From NCBI RefSeq assembly GCF_000014865.1, contig NC_008576.1:3304001-3368000 (forward strand): a DNA stretch of 64,000 bases. The letters run 5' to 3'. Positions 43,310-52,697 of the stretch are shown piece by piece. The notes under the pieces are model-generated. The model ran no database searches and had not been told where the DNA came from. It was given only the letters and a program-made list of their open reading frames with translations. This stretch comes from Magnetococcus marinus MC-1 (GTDB lineage Bacteria; Pseudomonadota; Magnetococcia; Magnetococcales; Magnetococcaceae). Position 1 is the stretch's first letter; each line of letters starts with the position of its first letter. The position numbers were made by a program, and so were the translations under genes.

Positions 43310-46303
43310 ATGCTGTGGCGGACTACGCACAAAGCCGCTCTCGCGGTGGGGCTACTAGCTAGTGCATTCATCATTGCCATCACGTGGCAATCCCAACACC
43401 TGCTGGAAAATGATGCCATCCACAACCGCAACTTGGCCCTAGAGGATACAGCTGAACATTTCAGTTGGACGCTGCAGAGTCGAATTTTTGAGATTCGTGA
43501 TCAACTCAGGGCACTAGCATCCAACTCTCTTGTTGCTAATGCATTGGCCGATGATAAGGGGCGAGAAATCTATCTCCCCACCTTTTTCTCTGGCATTCAG
43601 ACAATAGGCGGCGTCCCGGCGCGTCTGAGCCTCACCAATTTTTTGGGCCGAGAGGTGGTGAGCAGCCAACCACAACTCCCTCTTTTACTTGAGACAGAGC
43701 TAATAGGAGCAGCCATCCAAACTACTCAGCCACTGACACATGTGCATCCTGTGGACGGCGGTAGCTTGTACATGATAATGATGGAGCCCGTTATTTACGC
43801 CAACACAGGCATGGCAGAAGGTGCGTTGATCCTACAAATACGCATAAGTGACCTGCTGGATCACAAACAAATCCATTCTTTCTGGGAGCATTCCCGGCAG
43901 ATTACTGGCCTGGGCATGACCTTCCATGCTTTAGGCCACAATAAACCCATAACCCTGACAGTTGGCAAAAGTAGACGCACAAGCATCAGCCGAATTCTGC
44001 GCCTGGACGAACAGCATCAGGGAAATATACGGTTCACAGCCGATGTGGTTTTGTTCACCACCGATGACTACTTTCAAACTGCAATGGCCAATAAACGCCA
44101 AGATTTCTTAATGCTGGGCTTAGCCTGGATTGGAATAGCAATCTTAAGCGCTTGGTTGTTGGTTACGTGGCTAAACCGTCGGTTAAATGAAGTGGCGCGT
44201 GAACTGAGAGGATTAAATCTCTCTGGAGCCTCATTTGGCCGTCTCAAAGTTCAAGGCGAGGATGAAGTGCGCCAAGTGGCAGAGGCGTTCAATGCCGTGC
44301 TAGAACGTTTGGAGAGTGCCTATGGGGAGTTAGCTAAGAAAAGCGCTCGCCAAATGCAGCTAGAACGCGAGAAGTACCGTGGGGTGGTTGACCAAGCGGG
44401 AGAAAGCCTCTTGATCTTCGATCTTGACGGACGAGTGGTTGAGGCGAACTCTGCCGCTGAGAAGCTACTTGGCTATCGTCGGGTGACGCTGCTGAATTAC
44501 ACGCAAGACCAACTATTGGCCCCAAACTCCACTCTGACTATACCCAATCACGATGGCGATAACGCAGAGAACCCATCCCACGTCACTTTCGAGACCCGTT
44601 TACACACAGCAGATGGCCAAGATCTGGAGGTGGAGGTGTGGGCAGGGTTCCTTGAGATTGACTACGTGCAACACACACTCTGGCTAGCCCGAGATATTAC
44701 TGACCGTAAACGCCTGGAGGCAGAGATGGTAGCTGCCCGAGATATGGCGGAAAAGGCCTATCAAGCCAAGAGCATCTTTCTTGCCACCATGAGCCATGAG
44801 ATCCGTACCCCCATGAATGCTATTCTGGGTACAGCGGAATTGCTGGCAGAGACTGAACTTGATGCAGACCAGTCCCGCTATGTACGCATGTTTACCTCCG
44901 CAGGCGAGAACTTACTCCAGGTGATCAATGACATCCTGGATATTTCCAAGTTTGAGGCTGGCCATATAGAGCTGGAACAGCGTGTCTTTTCAGTTCGAGA
45001 AATGATGGGGGATCTTCATAAGTTGCTGGCCTATAAATGTAAGGAGAAAGGCCTTTATTTGCTGGTTAACGCCAGCGAAACGACCCCAGATAGTCTGATC
45101 GGAGACCCAACCCGCTTACGCCAAGTGTTGATTAACCTTTTGGGTAACGCGATCAAATTCACTGATACTGGGACAGTCGCTTTGTTGGCTCATTCTGAAC
45201 AGATCGCAGACAAGCAGGTGCAATTAGCTTTCCATGTGGTAGATACAGGGATAGGCATTTCAGATGCTGATCAAGAAAAGGTTTTTCGCCCGTTTGAGCA
45301 GGCTGGAACCTACATCACACGGACCCATGGTGGTACTGGTCTGGGATTGTCCATTTGCCAAAGCTTAATTCATAAGATGGGCGGTAAGATCACTGTGCAT
45401 AGCCGTGCGGATCACGGTAGTACCTTTACAGCGCAAGTAAATCTAGATCTGGCAGAGGAATCCACGGCCCAAAACTTCTCGCGTCTCCTTACCGGACAAA
45501 GTGCCTTGGTAATCCACGATCATGTAATCCACCATCACTTTTTTGAGGAGGGTTTAGTCAGTATCGGAGCCAGTATTAAGAGCTTTGGGAATCTTGAGCA
45601 GTTGGAAATGTCCGTGCGTAGGTCACGAGAGGATGGCGGTGTGGATTTTCTGCTCATTCACCACGAAAAAGACCGGCTTGCTCCGTCCACAGAGGCCAAC
45701 TTGGTCACGATCCGTGGCCTGCCAGGCATGGCGCAGCTGCCAATTCTCTTGTGTGGTAACCTGCAGACAGTGGAGACCATCCAACGCCTAGAGGCTCTGA
45801 GAGTAGTATTCATCTCGGATCATTACGACAAGCATTTATTTTTTGAAGGTGTCAGACGGGCTTTGGAGATTGTGAAAGATCAACCGATGCTTGAGAATGC
45901 CTCAGCCGACTCAACCTGTCTTTCTATCCTGTTAGCTGAAGATAGTCATGATAATATAGAACTATTCCAAGCATTTCTTAAGCACACCCCCTATCGGGTA
46001 ACCGTAGTCAATGATGGCGCCCAGGCCGTAGGAAAGGTGACGGTTAAGAAGGATAGTTTCAATCTCGTATTCATGGACATTCAGATGCCTATTATGGATG
46101 GTCTGACTGCGACCCGAGCCATCCGCGACTGGGAGAAAGAAAACCACTGCTTTCCTATAACGATCGTTGCTCTCACTGCTCACGCTATGGAGGAGCACCA
46201 GCAAGAGACAATCCAGGCGGGCTGTAACAGCTATCTAACCAAGCCGATCAAAAAACGGGATTTACTTGGGTACTTGGATAGATTTTCCAGGAGTGGGGAG
46301 TGA
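43310..46303 (+). CDS. Hybrid histidine kinase with tandem receiver region
   Basis: 997 residues. Membrane segments lie near 8-25 and 265-288, with a 240-residue periplasmic sensor between. HAMP-like (about 290-345), PAS (about 360-470), HisKA with acceptor His496 in TMSHEIRTPMN, ATPase with NAIKFT, DTGIGI and GGTGLGLSI, then a degenerate receiver-like region (about 725-860) and an intact receiver with Asp923 (FMDIQMPIMDG). Operon partner of the binding protein at 42109, so it likely reads the loaded binding protein. The middle receiver-like part lacks clear phospho-acceptor motifs. Confidence 0.9.
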   Translation: MLWRTTHKAALAVGLLASAFIIAITWQSQHLLENDAIHNRNLALEDTAEHFSWTLQSRIFEIRDQLRALASNSLVANALADDKGREIYLPTFFSGIQTIGGVPARLSLTNFLGREVVSSQPQLPLLLETELIGAAIQTTQPLTHVHPVDGGSLYMIMMEPVIYANTGMAEGALILQIRISDLLDHKQIHSFWEHSRQITGLGMTFHALGHNKPITLTVGKSRRTSISRILRLDEQHQGNIRFTADVVLFTTDDYFQTAMANKRQDFLMLGLAWIGIAILSAWLLVTWLNRRLNEVARELRGLNLSGASFGRLKVQGEDEVRQVAEAFNAVLERLESAYGELAKKSARQMQLEREKYRGVVDQAGESLLIFDLDGRVVEANSAAEKLLGYRRVTLLNYTQDQLLAPNSTLTIPNHDGDNAENPSHVTFETRLHTADGQDLEVEVWAGFLEIDYVQHTLWLARDITDRKRLEAEMVAARDMAEKAYQAKSIFLATMSHEIRTPMNAILGTAELLAETELDADQSRYVRMFTSAGENLLQVINDILDISKFEAGHIELEQRVFSVREMMGDLHKLLAYKCKEKGLYLLVNASETTPDSLIGDPTRLRQVLINLLGNAIKFTDTGTVALLAHSEQIADKQVQLAFHVVDTGIGISDADQEKVFRPFEQAGTYITRTHGGTGLGLSICQSLIHKMGGKITVHSRADHGSTFTAQVNLDLAEESTAQNFSRLLTGQSALVIHDHVIHHHFFEEGLVSIGASIKSFGNLEQLEMSVRRSREDGGVDFLLIHHEKDRLAPSTEANLVTIRGLPGMAQLPILLCGNLQTVETIQRLEALRVVFISDHYDKHLFFEGVRRALEIVKDQPMLENASADSTCLSILLAEDSHDNIELFQAFLKHTPYRVTVVNDGAQAVGKVTVKKDSFNLVFMDIQMPIMDGLTATRAIRDWEKENHCFPITIVALTAHAMEEHQQETIQAGCNSYLTKPIKKRDLLGYLDRFSRSGE

Positions 46304-46499
46304 TTTTTTCTGTCCCTCGTCAAAACCTTGCTCATGCTGACAAGGCTAACCTTTTTGTCCAACGAATGGTAACTTTTCCGTGGCAGTTTCGACCATTCCC
46401 ACCTGAAGCAACGTCACATTCCTCTGTATGCCTCCAGATGAGCTAATTTCAATAGTGTTCCCCGTGACTCTGATCCAATGTTGCCAACCCATTTTCAGC

Positions 46500-46934
46500 G
46501 TAAGCGGTCAATAGAGCCCAGAGTTCCCACGAACCACACATTGCCGGATACTCCCTGAAACCACAATTCAGGGAGGCAATTATGAGCAAGACATCTCAAA
46601 AACATCTCAGGCAAGAGCATATCAAATTTTGGCATAATCACCTTGAAGCGCAGCGTTTGTCAGGGATAAGCGTGCGTGTGTATGCTGGTCAGCATGGATT
46701 AGCGGCATCGACGTTTTACGAATGGCGCAAACGTCTGCTGGCCATGGGCGAAGCATTGCAATCGGAGGATGTTAGAGCAGAGCCCCTTTTTCAAAGTTTC
46801 AAGATTGAGCGCTCAGCGGAAACCACTTCAGCCTGTCAGATTCGACTCAATAATGGGGTGGTGATTGAGTGACCAGGCGGTGAAGGAGTCGCTTTGATGT
46901 CCATTTTGCGCATGACGGCAGCGTTGTCATGATG
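46500..46934 (+). mobile_element. IS66 lineage A remnant, inverted
   Basis: The tnpA end of lineage A, starting with GTAAGCGGTCAATAGAGC, followed directly by the complete copy in opposite orientation. The 196 bp before it (46304-46499) show no gene. Confidence 0.92.
46582..46932 (+). pseudogene. tnpA: IS66 TnpA with premature stop
   Basis: Matches the 116-residue TnpA, with Met to Ile in SGMSVRV and a TGA replacing the Trp codon after VVIE. The rest of the element is gone. Confidence 0.9.
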
Positions 46935-46959
46935 GTAAGCGCTCTATAAAGCACGTTAT

Positions 46960-48507
46960 TCAGGAAGTTGACAGATCGGCCTTATCCACATTCCAAGGAA
47001 GTAGGCGGTCAAAATCATCGACCCGCTCGGCGTAGGGGAGTTTTGTGAAGAGATGCTGGAAGTAAGCGAACGGCTCCAGGCCGTTGGCTTTGGCGGTTTC
47101 GATGAGGCTGTAGAGGTTGGCGGAGGCCTTAACGCCCTTAACAGATGTGCTGAAAAGCCACCCTTTCCGACCGATAACAAAGGGGCGGATGGCGTTTTCA
47201 CAGGCATTGTTATCGATTTCTAAGCGGCCGTCATCCAGATAGCGGATAAGCTTACGCCACTCTGTAAACAGATAGGCCATGGCTTTTCCCAAAGCACTTT
47301 TAGGTGGTGTCAGGGGTAGATTCTTTTCCAACCAGACTCTCAACTCAGCCATGACAGGTTTGGCTTTAGCTTGACGCACTTTGAATCGCGTTTCGGCATC
47401 GGCTTCATCCTTGCGCAGCTCTTTTTCTATGGCGTAGAGCTGCTGTACCATGGTCAGCGCTTCATCCGCCCGAGTGGCTTTGCGGTTTTTGTTGGTGCCC
47501 AGCGCCTTGATGGCTTCATCAAACTTGCGTCGTGCATGGCTCATACAACCCAGATGGATAATATCTGGCTGGGCTGCAACATCCAGATAGCCCGCATAGG
47601 CATCGGTCTGTAGATAGCCTTTATAGTCAGCCAACAGATCTTTAGGGACCTTGCTGCTGCGAGTGGGGTCATAATGAAACAAGATGATCGGTTTATCTGG
47701 AGGACCGCCTCTCTGTACCCACATATAGGATTTGCTTTGGGCGATTTTTTGGGGTTCTTTGAGCACCTGAACCGGTGTCTCATCCATCTGAATGATGGGA
47801 TAGGCTAAAAGCTGATCCCGCATCAAGTTAATGAGCGGCTGAATCTCACGTCCAGCGAGAATCATCCAATGAGCCAGAGTGTTACGTGGAAGATCAATAC
47901 CAGCGCGGGTTAAAATCGAACCTTGACGGTAGAGAGGCAGGCCATCGGCATACTTACTGACCACCACATGCGCCAGCATTGCGGCTGTGCCCAGCAGTTT
48001 AGGGATTGGACGGCGAGGGGCTGGGGCGGTTTTTACGCCAGACTTGCAGTGGGGACAGCCATATTTGATCTGGATGTTACGGATGACTTGTACCTTGGCC
48101 GGCACGATATCCAGCTGCTCGCTGACCTCTCGACCAATCTCTACCAGCTCGGAACCATCCACACCACAGCGCCGCTCCGACTCTGGCAGTTCATGAATCA
48201 CCTCGACGCGGTTTAACCAGTCAGGGAAAGGCTTGCGCCCACGTTTCTTACGCGAATGCCCAGATGCGGCACCCCCTTTATCCGTGGCAGATTCCTCGAC
48301 ATCATCCGCCGCAGTCGCACCAATGAGTTCAGCTTCGTCAAACAGCCCCAGCTGATTAGGATCATATTTCTCACTGGAGCGTCCGAAGCGTTTGGATATG
48401 AGGATGTGCAACTGCTCACGCAGCAGCTTCATCTCTTCTTGAAGAGATTGTACCAGCGCCTTCAATTCGGCAGGGTCATCGGGCAGTGTTTGAGGCTTTA
48501 TTTTCAT
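46960..48507 (-). CDS. tnpC: IS66 TnpC (lineage A, second copy)
   Basis: Same 515-residue protein as at 14720. Confidence 0.93.
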   Translation of the reverse strand: MKIKPQTLPDDPAELKALVQSLQEEMKLLREQLHILISKRFGRSSEKYDPNQLGLFDEAELIGATAADDVEESATDKGGAASGHSRKKRGRKPFPDWLNRVEVIHELPESERRCGVDGSELVEIGREVSEQLDIVPAKVQVIRNIQIKYGCPHCKSGVKTAPAPRRPIPKLLGTAAMLAHVVVSKYADGLPLYRQGSILTRAGIDLPRNTLAHWMILAGREIQPLINLMRDQLLAYPIIQMDETPVQVLKEPQKIAQSKSYMWVQRGGPPDKPIILFHYDPTRSSKVPKDLLADYKGYLQTDAYAGYLDVAAQPDIIHLGCMSHARRKFDEAIKALGTNKNRKATRADEALTMVQQLYAIEKELRKDEADAETRFKVRQAKAKPVMAELRVWLEKNLPLTPPKSALGKAMAYLFTEWRKLIRYLDDGRLEIDNNACENAIRPFVIGRKGWLFSTSVKGVKASANLYSLIETAKANGLEPFAYFQHLFTKLPYAERVDDFDRLLPWNVDKADLSTS

Positions 48508-48541
48508 GCTGTTATTATACTGAAAATCAGCATGCAACACA

Positions 48542-48901
48542 CTATATTATTGACGAAAATTGCACTTTTTTATGGGGCTGCATAAGGTTTAAATTGTAGC
48601 CATCCAGAAGCCAGTTCAACTGCTGGCCTGTAACCTTCTGCGCAGCATCTTTATCCCCTGAAGGCCAGTGGAATCGCTCAGCTTCCAGACGTTTTTGCCA
48701 GAGACAAAAACCATTGCGCTCCCAGTACAAAACCTTGATTTTATCCCGCCCGCGATTGGTAAAGACAAACAACCCACTCTCGAAAGGATTCAGAGCCAGC
48801 TCTGATTCAACGAGAACAGCCAGCCCATTGATCCCCTTGCGAAAGTCTACAGGTTTCAGGCAAATATGAACCTCTGTCAGATCTGCTGCTGGGCGCATCA
48901 T
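48542..48901 (-). CDS. tnpB: IS66 TnpB (lineage A, second copy)
   Basis: Same 119-residue protein as at 16302. Confidence 0.92.
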   Translation of the reverse strand: MMRPAADLTEVHICLKPVDFRKGINGLAVLVESELALNPFESGLFVFTNRGRDKIKVLYWERNGFCLWQKRLEAERFHWPSGDKDAAQKVTGQQLNWLLDGYNLNLMQPHKKVQFSSII

Positions 48902-49248
48902 GACAACGCTGCCGTCATGCGCAAAATGGACATCAAAGCGACTCCTTCACCGCCTGGCCACTCAATCACCACCCCATTATTGAGTCGAATCTGACAGGCT
49001 GAAGTGGTTTCCGCTAAGCGCTCAATCTTGAAACTTTGAAAAAGGGGCTCTGCTCTAACATCCTCCGATTGCAATGCTTCGCCCATGGCCAGCAGACGTT
49101 TGCGCCATTCGTAAAACGTCGATGCCGCTAATCCATGCTGACCAGCATACACACGCACGCTCATCCCTGACAAACGCTGCGCTTCAAGGTGATTATGCCA
49201 AAATTTGATATGCTCTTGCCTGAGATGTTTTTGAGATGTCTTGCTCAT
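48898..49248 (-). CDS. tnpA: IS66 TnpA (lineage A, second copy)
   Basis: Same 116-residue protein as at 16658. Confidence 0.9.
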   Translation of the reverse strand: MSKTSQKHLRQEHIKFWHNHLEAQRLSGMSVRVYAGQHGLAASTFYEWRKRLLAMGEALQSEDVRAEPLFQSFKIERLAETTSACQIRLNNGVVIEWPGGEGVALMSILRMTAALS

Positions 49249-49330
49249 GATTGCCTCCCTGAATTGTGGTTTCAGGGAGTATCCGGCAATGTGTGGTTCG
49301 TGGGAACCCTGGGCTCTATTGACCGCTTAC

Positions 49331-50468
49331 GACACTCCTTGGTGGGAGCCGCTCCCAGGATCTCCTTTCCATCCAGGTTAACGTCCTGCTCCAGGGAGCC
49401 GTGAAGGATAGATGAAGTGCCGAAATCCAGGACAATACAGTCGGTCTTGACCAGCCCAGGAAACAGGGCAGGATCTACGGTGCGCAGCCCGCGTCCCACC
49501 ATCTGGATCATGGTGGATTTGTACGAGCTTGGCCGAAGCAGAACTACGCAGGATGTGGGTGGATGATCGTATCCTTCTGTGAGAACCGCCACGTTCACAA
49601 CCACCATGGCCGAGCCCTTTTCAAACCGAGCCAAGGCAGCTTTGCGCTCTGCGGTGGAGAGTTCTCCATGGACCATCACCGCTTCCACATCCGCATTGTT
49701 GAAAGCATCTGTAACGTTCTGGGCATGATCCACGGTGGAGCAGAATACGATGGTCTTTCGGGTGCCGGCTTTTTCCTTCCAATGTTTGATAACGGCCTCG
49801 GTAACCGGGGCCTTGTTCATGATCTGGGACACCTCGGCCATATCAAAGTCGTCTGCTGTCTTCCGTACGCTTTTCAACGCATCCTGAGTGCCTACATCGA
49901 CAACGAATGTACGGGGTTTAACCAGATGGCCAGACTGGATCAATTCGCCAAGCCGCACTTGGTCAGCAACATTAGAAAAGATCGGTCTGAGAGCCTTTTT
50001 ATCACCACGACCACTGGTGGCAGTCAGACCATAAATCATGCAGTTTGGGTTTATTCCTCTAGCCGAATCAATAATGCGGGTGTAACTGTTGGCCACCGCA
50101 TGGTGGGCCTCATCAATTACCAGCAAATCCAGATCTGGCATGGCATCCAGGTTTTTCTGCCGGGCAAGAGTGGGCACCATGGCAAAGGTGGCGCGCCCGC
50201 GCCACGATTTGCCACGGGCATCCACTACAGAGGTGGAAAGCCCTGGATTAACCTTAGTGAATTTCATCACATTCTGCTGGGTAAGTTCGTCCCGATGAGC
50301 CAAGACACAGGCTTTCCCACCACTTTTGGAAATCACACGACCAACAACAGCTGAAAGGCATATGCTCTTGCCCATGCCGGTAGGACCAACAGCCAATGTG
50401 TCACCATGTTCGTAAAGGGCATCGACCGATCTGCTAACAAAGATCTCCTGACGTGGACGGAGGATCAT
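49331..50468 (-). pseudogene. SF2 helicase truncated by IS66 (copy 2)
   Basis: The first 379 or so residues keep Walker A GPTGMGKS, IDEAHHA, TATSGRGD and QMVGRGLR, then break off at PTKEC, the first cysteine of the zinc ribbon, and run into IS66 with a 19-residue foreign tail stopping at 49272. The core differs from copy 1 at many positions, more than other shared genes. The start overlaps the HNH stop (ATGA). The helicase motor could fold, but the ribbon and C-terminal 160 residues are missing. Confidence 0.88.
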
Positions 50469-51130
50469 TGTTTGGCCCTCCTAAATGGTTGTGTGAACAT
50501 GCGATGGAGATCCCAACCACGGCCAACACGGTGTTGTAATGCTTGGGGTCGAACCCCAAGCTCCCGCGCCCAGTCAGAAACAATCTGACTTTTGCCATTC
50601 CACTCCAAAAACCGATTTCTGGACGTATTGCTGGTTTGCCTTTCGATTGGTATGAAACGGCAATTTTCAGGGGTGTAATTACCATCCACATCGATACGGT
50701 CGATGGAGAGTCCCTGCTCCCAGCCTTGTTCTATTGCCCACGCATAGAAAGCTCTACGGTTTGTACGCCACTTGTCGCACATCTTGATGCCACGCCCTCC
50801 ATATCGTTCATACCGATTGGTTTCTGGCCTATAGCACCTCTTCTGCATATTGTCGTACATATCTTTGAGTTGGCGTGGTAGTGGACCCCCACGATCCTTA
50901 ACTTTCTGCATATATTCTGCGTGCGCTTTAGCAATAGAAGCCTCACGCGCGCATTTGCAGCCGATATTCTTTCCTTTCTTGACTGCTTCATTCAGCTTCG
51001 AGGTGCTCTGGATGGATTCAAATCCACACTCGCAACGGCATTCCCAATGCCTTCCTGGTTTGGATGTGATGAAAGGTGAATGGACGACAAGACGCCCGAT
51101 CACTTTTCCCACCATATTTAGCTTAGCCAT
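50465..51130 (-). CDS. HNH/AP2-type homing-endonuclease-like protein
   Basis: 221 residues. An N-terminal cysteine cluster (CRCECG ... CKC, about 30-60), then the phage endonuclease-like core: MQKRCYRPETNRYERYGGRG, SIDRIDVDGNYTPENCRF, and a C-terminal helix-turn-helix (VSDWARELGVRPQALQHRVG). This is a free-standing HNH/AP2 family that spreads by cutting unoccupied sites. It lies exactly between the DUF669 and helicase genes, where copy 1 has nothing, and is joined to both by short spacing and an ATGA overlap. Inferred homing insertion. Confidence 0.82.
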   Translation of the reverse strand: MAKLNMVGKVIGRLVVHSPFITSKPGRHWECRCECGFESIQSTSKLNEAVKKGKNIGCKCAREASIAKAHAEYMQKVKDRGGPLPRQLKDMYDNMQKRCYRPETNRYERYGGRGIKMCDKWRTNRRAFYAWAIEQGWEQGLSIDRIDVDGNYTPENCRFIPIERQTSNTSRNRFLEWNGKSQIVSDWARELGVRPQALQHRVGRGWDLHRMFTQPFRRAKQ

Positions 51131-51141
51131 CTTTCACCCCC

Positions 51142-51798
51142 TTACTGCGCCCAACTGGGCGTTTGGGTAGGGGGTGTGGAAGTAGCCTGCTGCTGCGGCT
51201 GTTGAGGTGCTTGTTGTTGAGCAGGTTGTTGCCACCCCTGGTTGGCCGGTGCAGGAGGCGCTGCCGGTGCGGATGAACCGCCACCGCTGAATCCCTGGTA
51301 CTCCTTGTGATCAGGAGTGATGGCGAACTTGATGGTGTTCTTATCCGAATCGTCCCTCTGATCCTTTTCCACATCGATTTTGGCCAAGAACTCAAGCCCA
51401 TCCAGGTCAGCCAGTCCATTAATGCGCCGGGCCTGTTGGGCTTGAGGGGTGTTGTCCTTATCCTTGAGGCCACGGGAAGAGTTGAGGATCGCGCGAATAA
51501 AAGAGCGCCCCATATTGCCCCATTCCGGGCCCTTCTGGCTGAATAAGCCGATGTTACTCCACACCTTCCGTTTGGCGTATTTGCCCTCAGTGATGACATA
51601 TTCTACCTTGAGGAAAACAGCCCCAGTGTCGGCATTACGCGTAGCATACCCACCTGTCCAACCCCGGTTGGGGTCATCATAACCGCCTGGCTTGATGGTC
51701 ATGCGCACCGGCGCAATGGTCCCTTTGGGAATCAGGTCAAAACTTTGCTGACTCTCAGCGTTGTTGAAATCGTTCCAGTTGTTATCCATGATGGTCAT
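51142..51798 (-). CDS. DUF669-type protein (copy 2)
   Basis: 218 residues. The first 135 are as in copy 1 (FDLIPKGT, VITEGKYAKRKVW); the Pro/Gln-rich tail has changed in composition and length. Followed by the HNH gene instead of the helicase. ATGA overlap with the ATPase. Confidence 0.75.
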   Translation of the reverse strand: MTIMDNNWNDFNNAESQQSFDLIPKGTIAPVRMTIKPGGYDDPNRGWTGGYATRNADTGAVFLKVEYVITEGKYAKRKVWSNIGLFSQKGPEWGNMGRSFIRAILNSSRGLKDKDNTPQAQQARRINGLADLDGLEFLAKIDVEKDQRDDSDKNTIKFAITPDHKEYQGFSGGGSSAPAAPPAPANQGWQQPAQQQAPQQPQQQATSTPPTQTPSWAQ

Positions 51799-52697
51799 GC
51801 TCCTGTGTTCATTGCCATGTCGACGGGGGCGCCGGTGGCGGGGGCGGCTTCGGTCACTTTCTCAGGGCGGGCGAAGCTAAGCCTTTCCGCTGCCGGTTTG
51901 CCGGGTTGATGTATTTTCTCCATGAGGCGACCCAGATGGGGCTCCTCCACCATGGTGAGGCGACCACTTCTGTCTTTAGCCGGGTATCCCCATGGATTGA
52001 GTGTCTGGCAGATGAAGGCTCGATAAGACGGACCCTCCTCGGGTTTGACCTCCACCATGCTGATCACCTGATCTACAATACCGGGCAGTTCCAGACCGGT
52101 TTTTGATCCTTCAATCTGCGGGGTGTAGTAACGCCGATTGAAGTCGTCGGTCTTCTCATCAAGGATGCCGACGAACCAGACGTTCTTGCCCCGGGTATGC
52201 TGGAGGTGGGTGATCCAGGCGATCATCTCCTGGCCGTGCAGCCCGTAAGCGCCCCGCAAATCTGGTTTTCCGGTTTTCTCCGAGAACGCCTGGGGCTGTC
52301 CCTTGCACCATTGGAAGCAGAGCCGCCCAGCCACGGTGATGCTGTCCACGAAAATGCTCTGGTACTTGGCCATGACCCCGGGGTCGCCATACTTCTGTAA
52401 AACAGCGTTGTAGTGCGCCTGACTGTAGTGCTGATCATCCCTCAGCGCAGGGTTGGGGCCGCCAATGAACACTGCAAAGTTGCGGCACTCGTCCCAGGTG
52501 CGTGGGCGGATGGTATCCCCGGGCCACCCCTCCACGGCCAGGTCGCCGGCCTCCAGGTCGAAGAACAGGGTGGAACTCGGATCGACGGACCATAGCAGCG
52601 AGGTCTTGCCGATGCCGCTGGGGCCCAGAATTACCCCCTTGATGCCCCGTTGCTCCGCCATGCGCTGGTCGGCGCTAATGATGGGGAGGCCGCTCAT
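51795..52697 (-). CDS. RecA-like AAA ATPase (copy 2)
   Basis: 300 residues, nearly identical to 3297-4199, with a few substitutions (for example DECRNFAVF for DECRDIAVF). Walker A GPSGIGKT intact. Confidence 0.8.
   Translation of the reverse strand: MSGLPIISADQRMAEQRGIKGVILGPSGIGKTSLLWSVDPSSTLFFDLEAGDLAVEGWPGDTIRPRTWDECRNFAVFIGGPNPALRDDQHYSQAHYNAVLQKYGDPGVMAKYQSIFVDSITVAGRLCFQWCKGQPQAFSEKTGKPDLRGAYGLHGQEMIAWITHLQHTRGKNVWFVGILDEKTDDFNRRYYTPQIEGSKTGLELPGIVDQVISMVEVKPEEGPSYRAFICQTLNPWGYPAKDRSGRLTMVEEPHLGRLMEKIHQPGKPAAERLSFARPEKVTEAAPATGAPVDMAMNTGA

Larger units (their letters stand above)
46935..49330 (-). mobile_element. IS66-family element, lineage A, second complete copy
   Basis: Same length and gene content as 14695-17090. 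Flanks TCATGATG (left, in the tnpA remnant) and GACACTCC (right, in the helicase) do not repeat, so it did not arise by simple insertion here. Confidence 0.93.

Noticed and set aside
46500..49330. Composite transposon built from the inverted IS66 remnant and complete copy
   Set aside because: The two are directly abutted with no cargo between them, and outer flanks do not form a target duplication.
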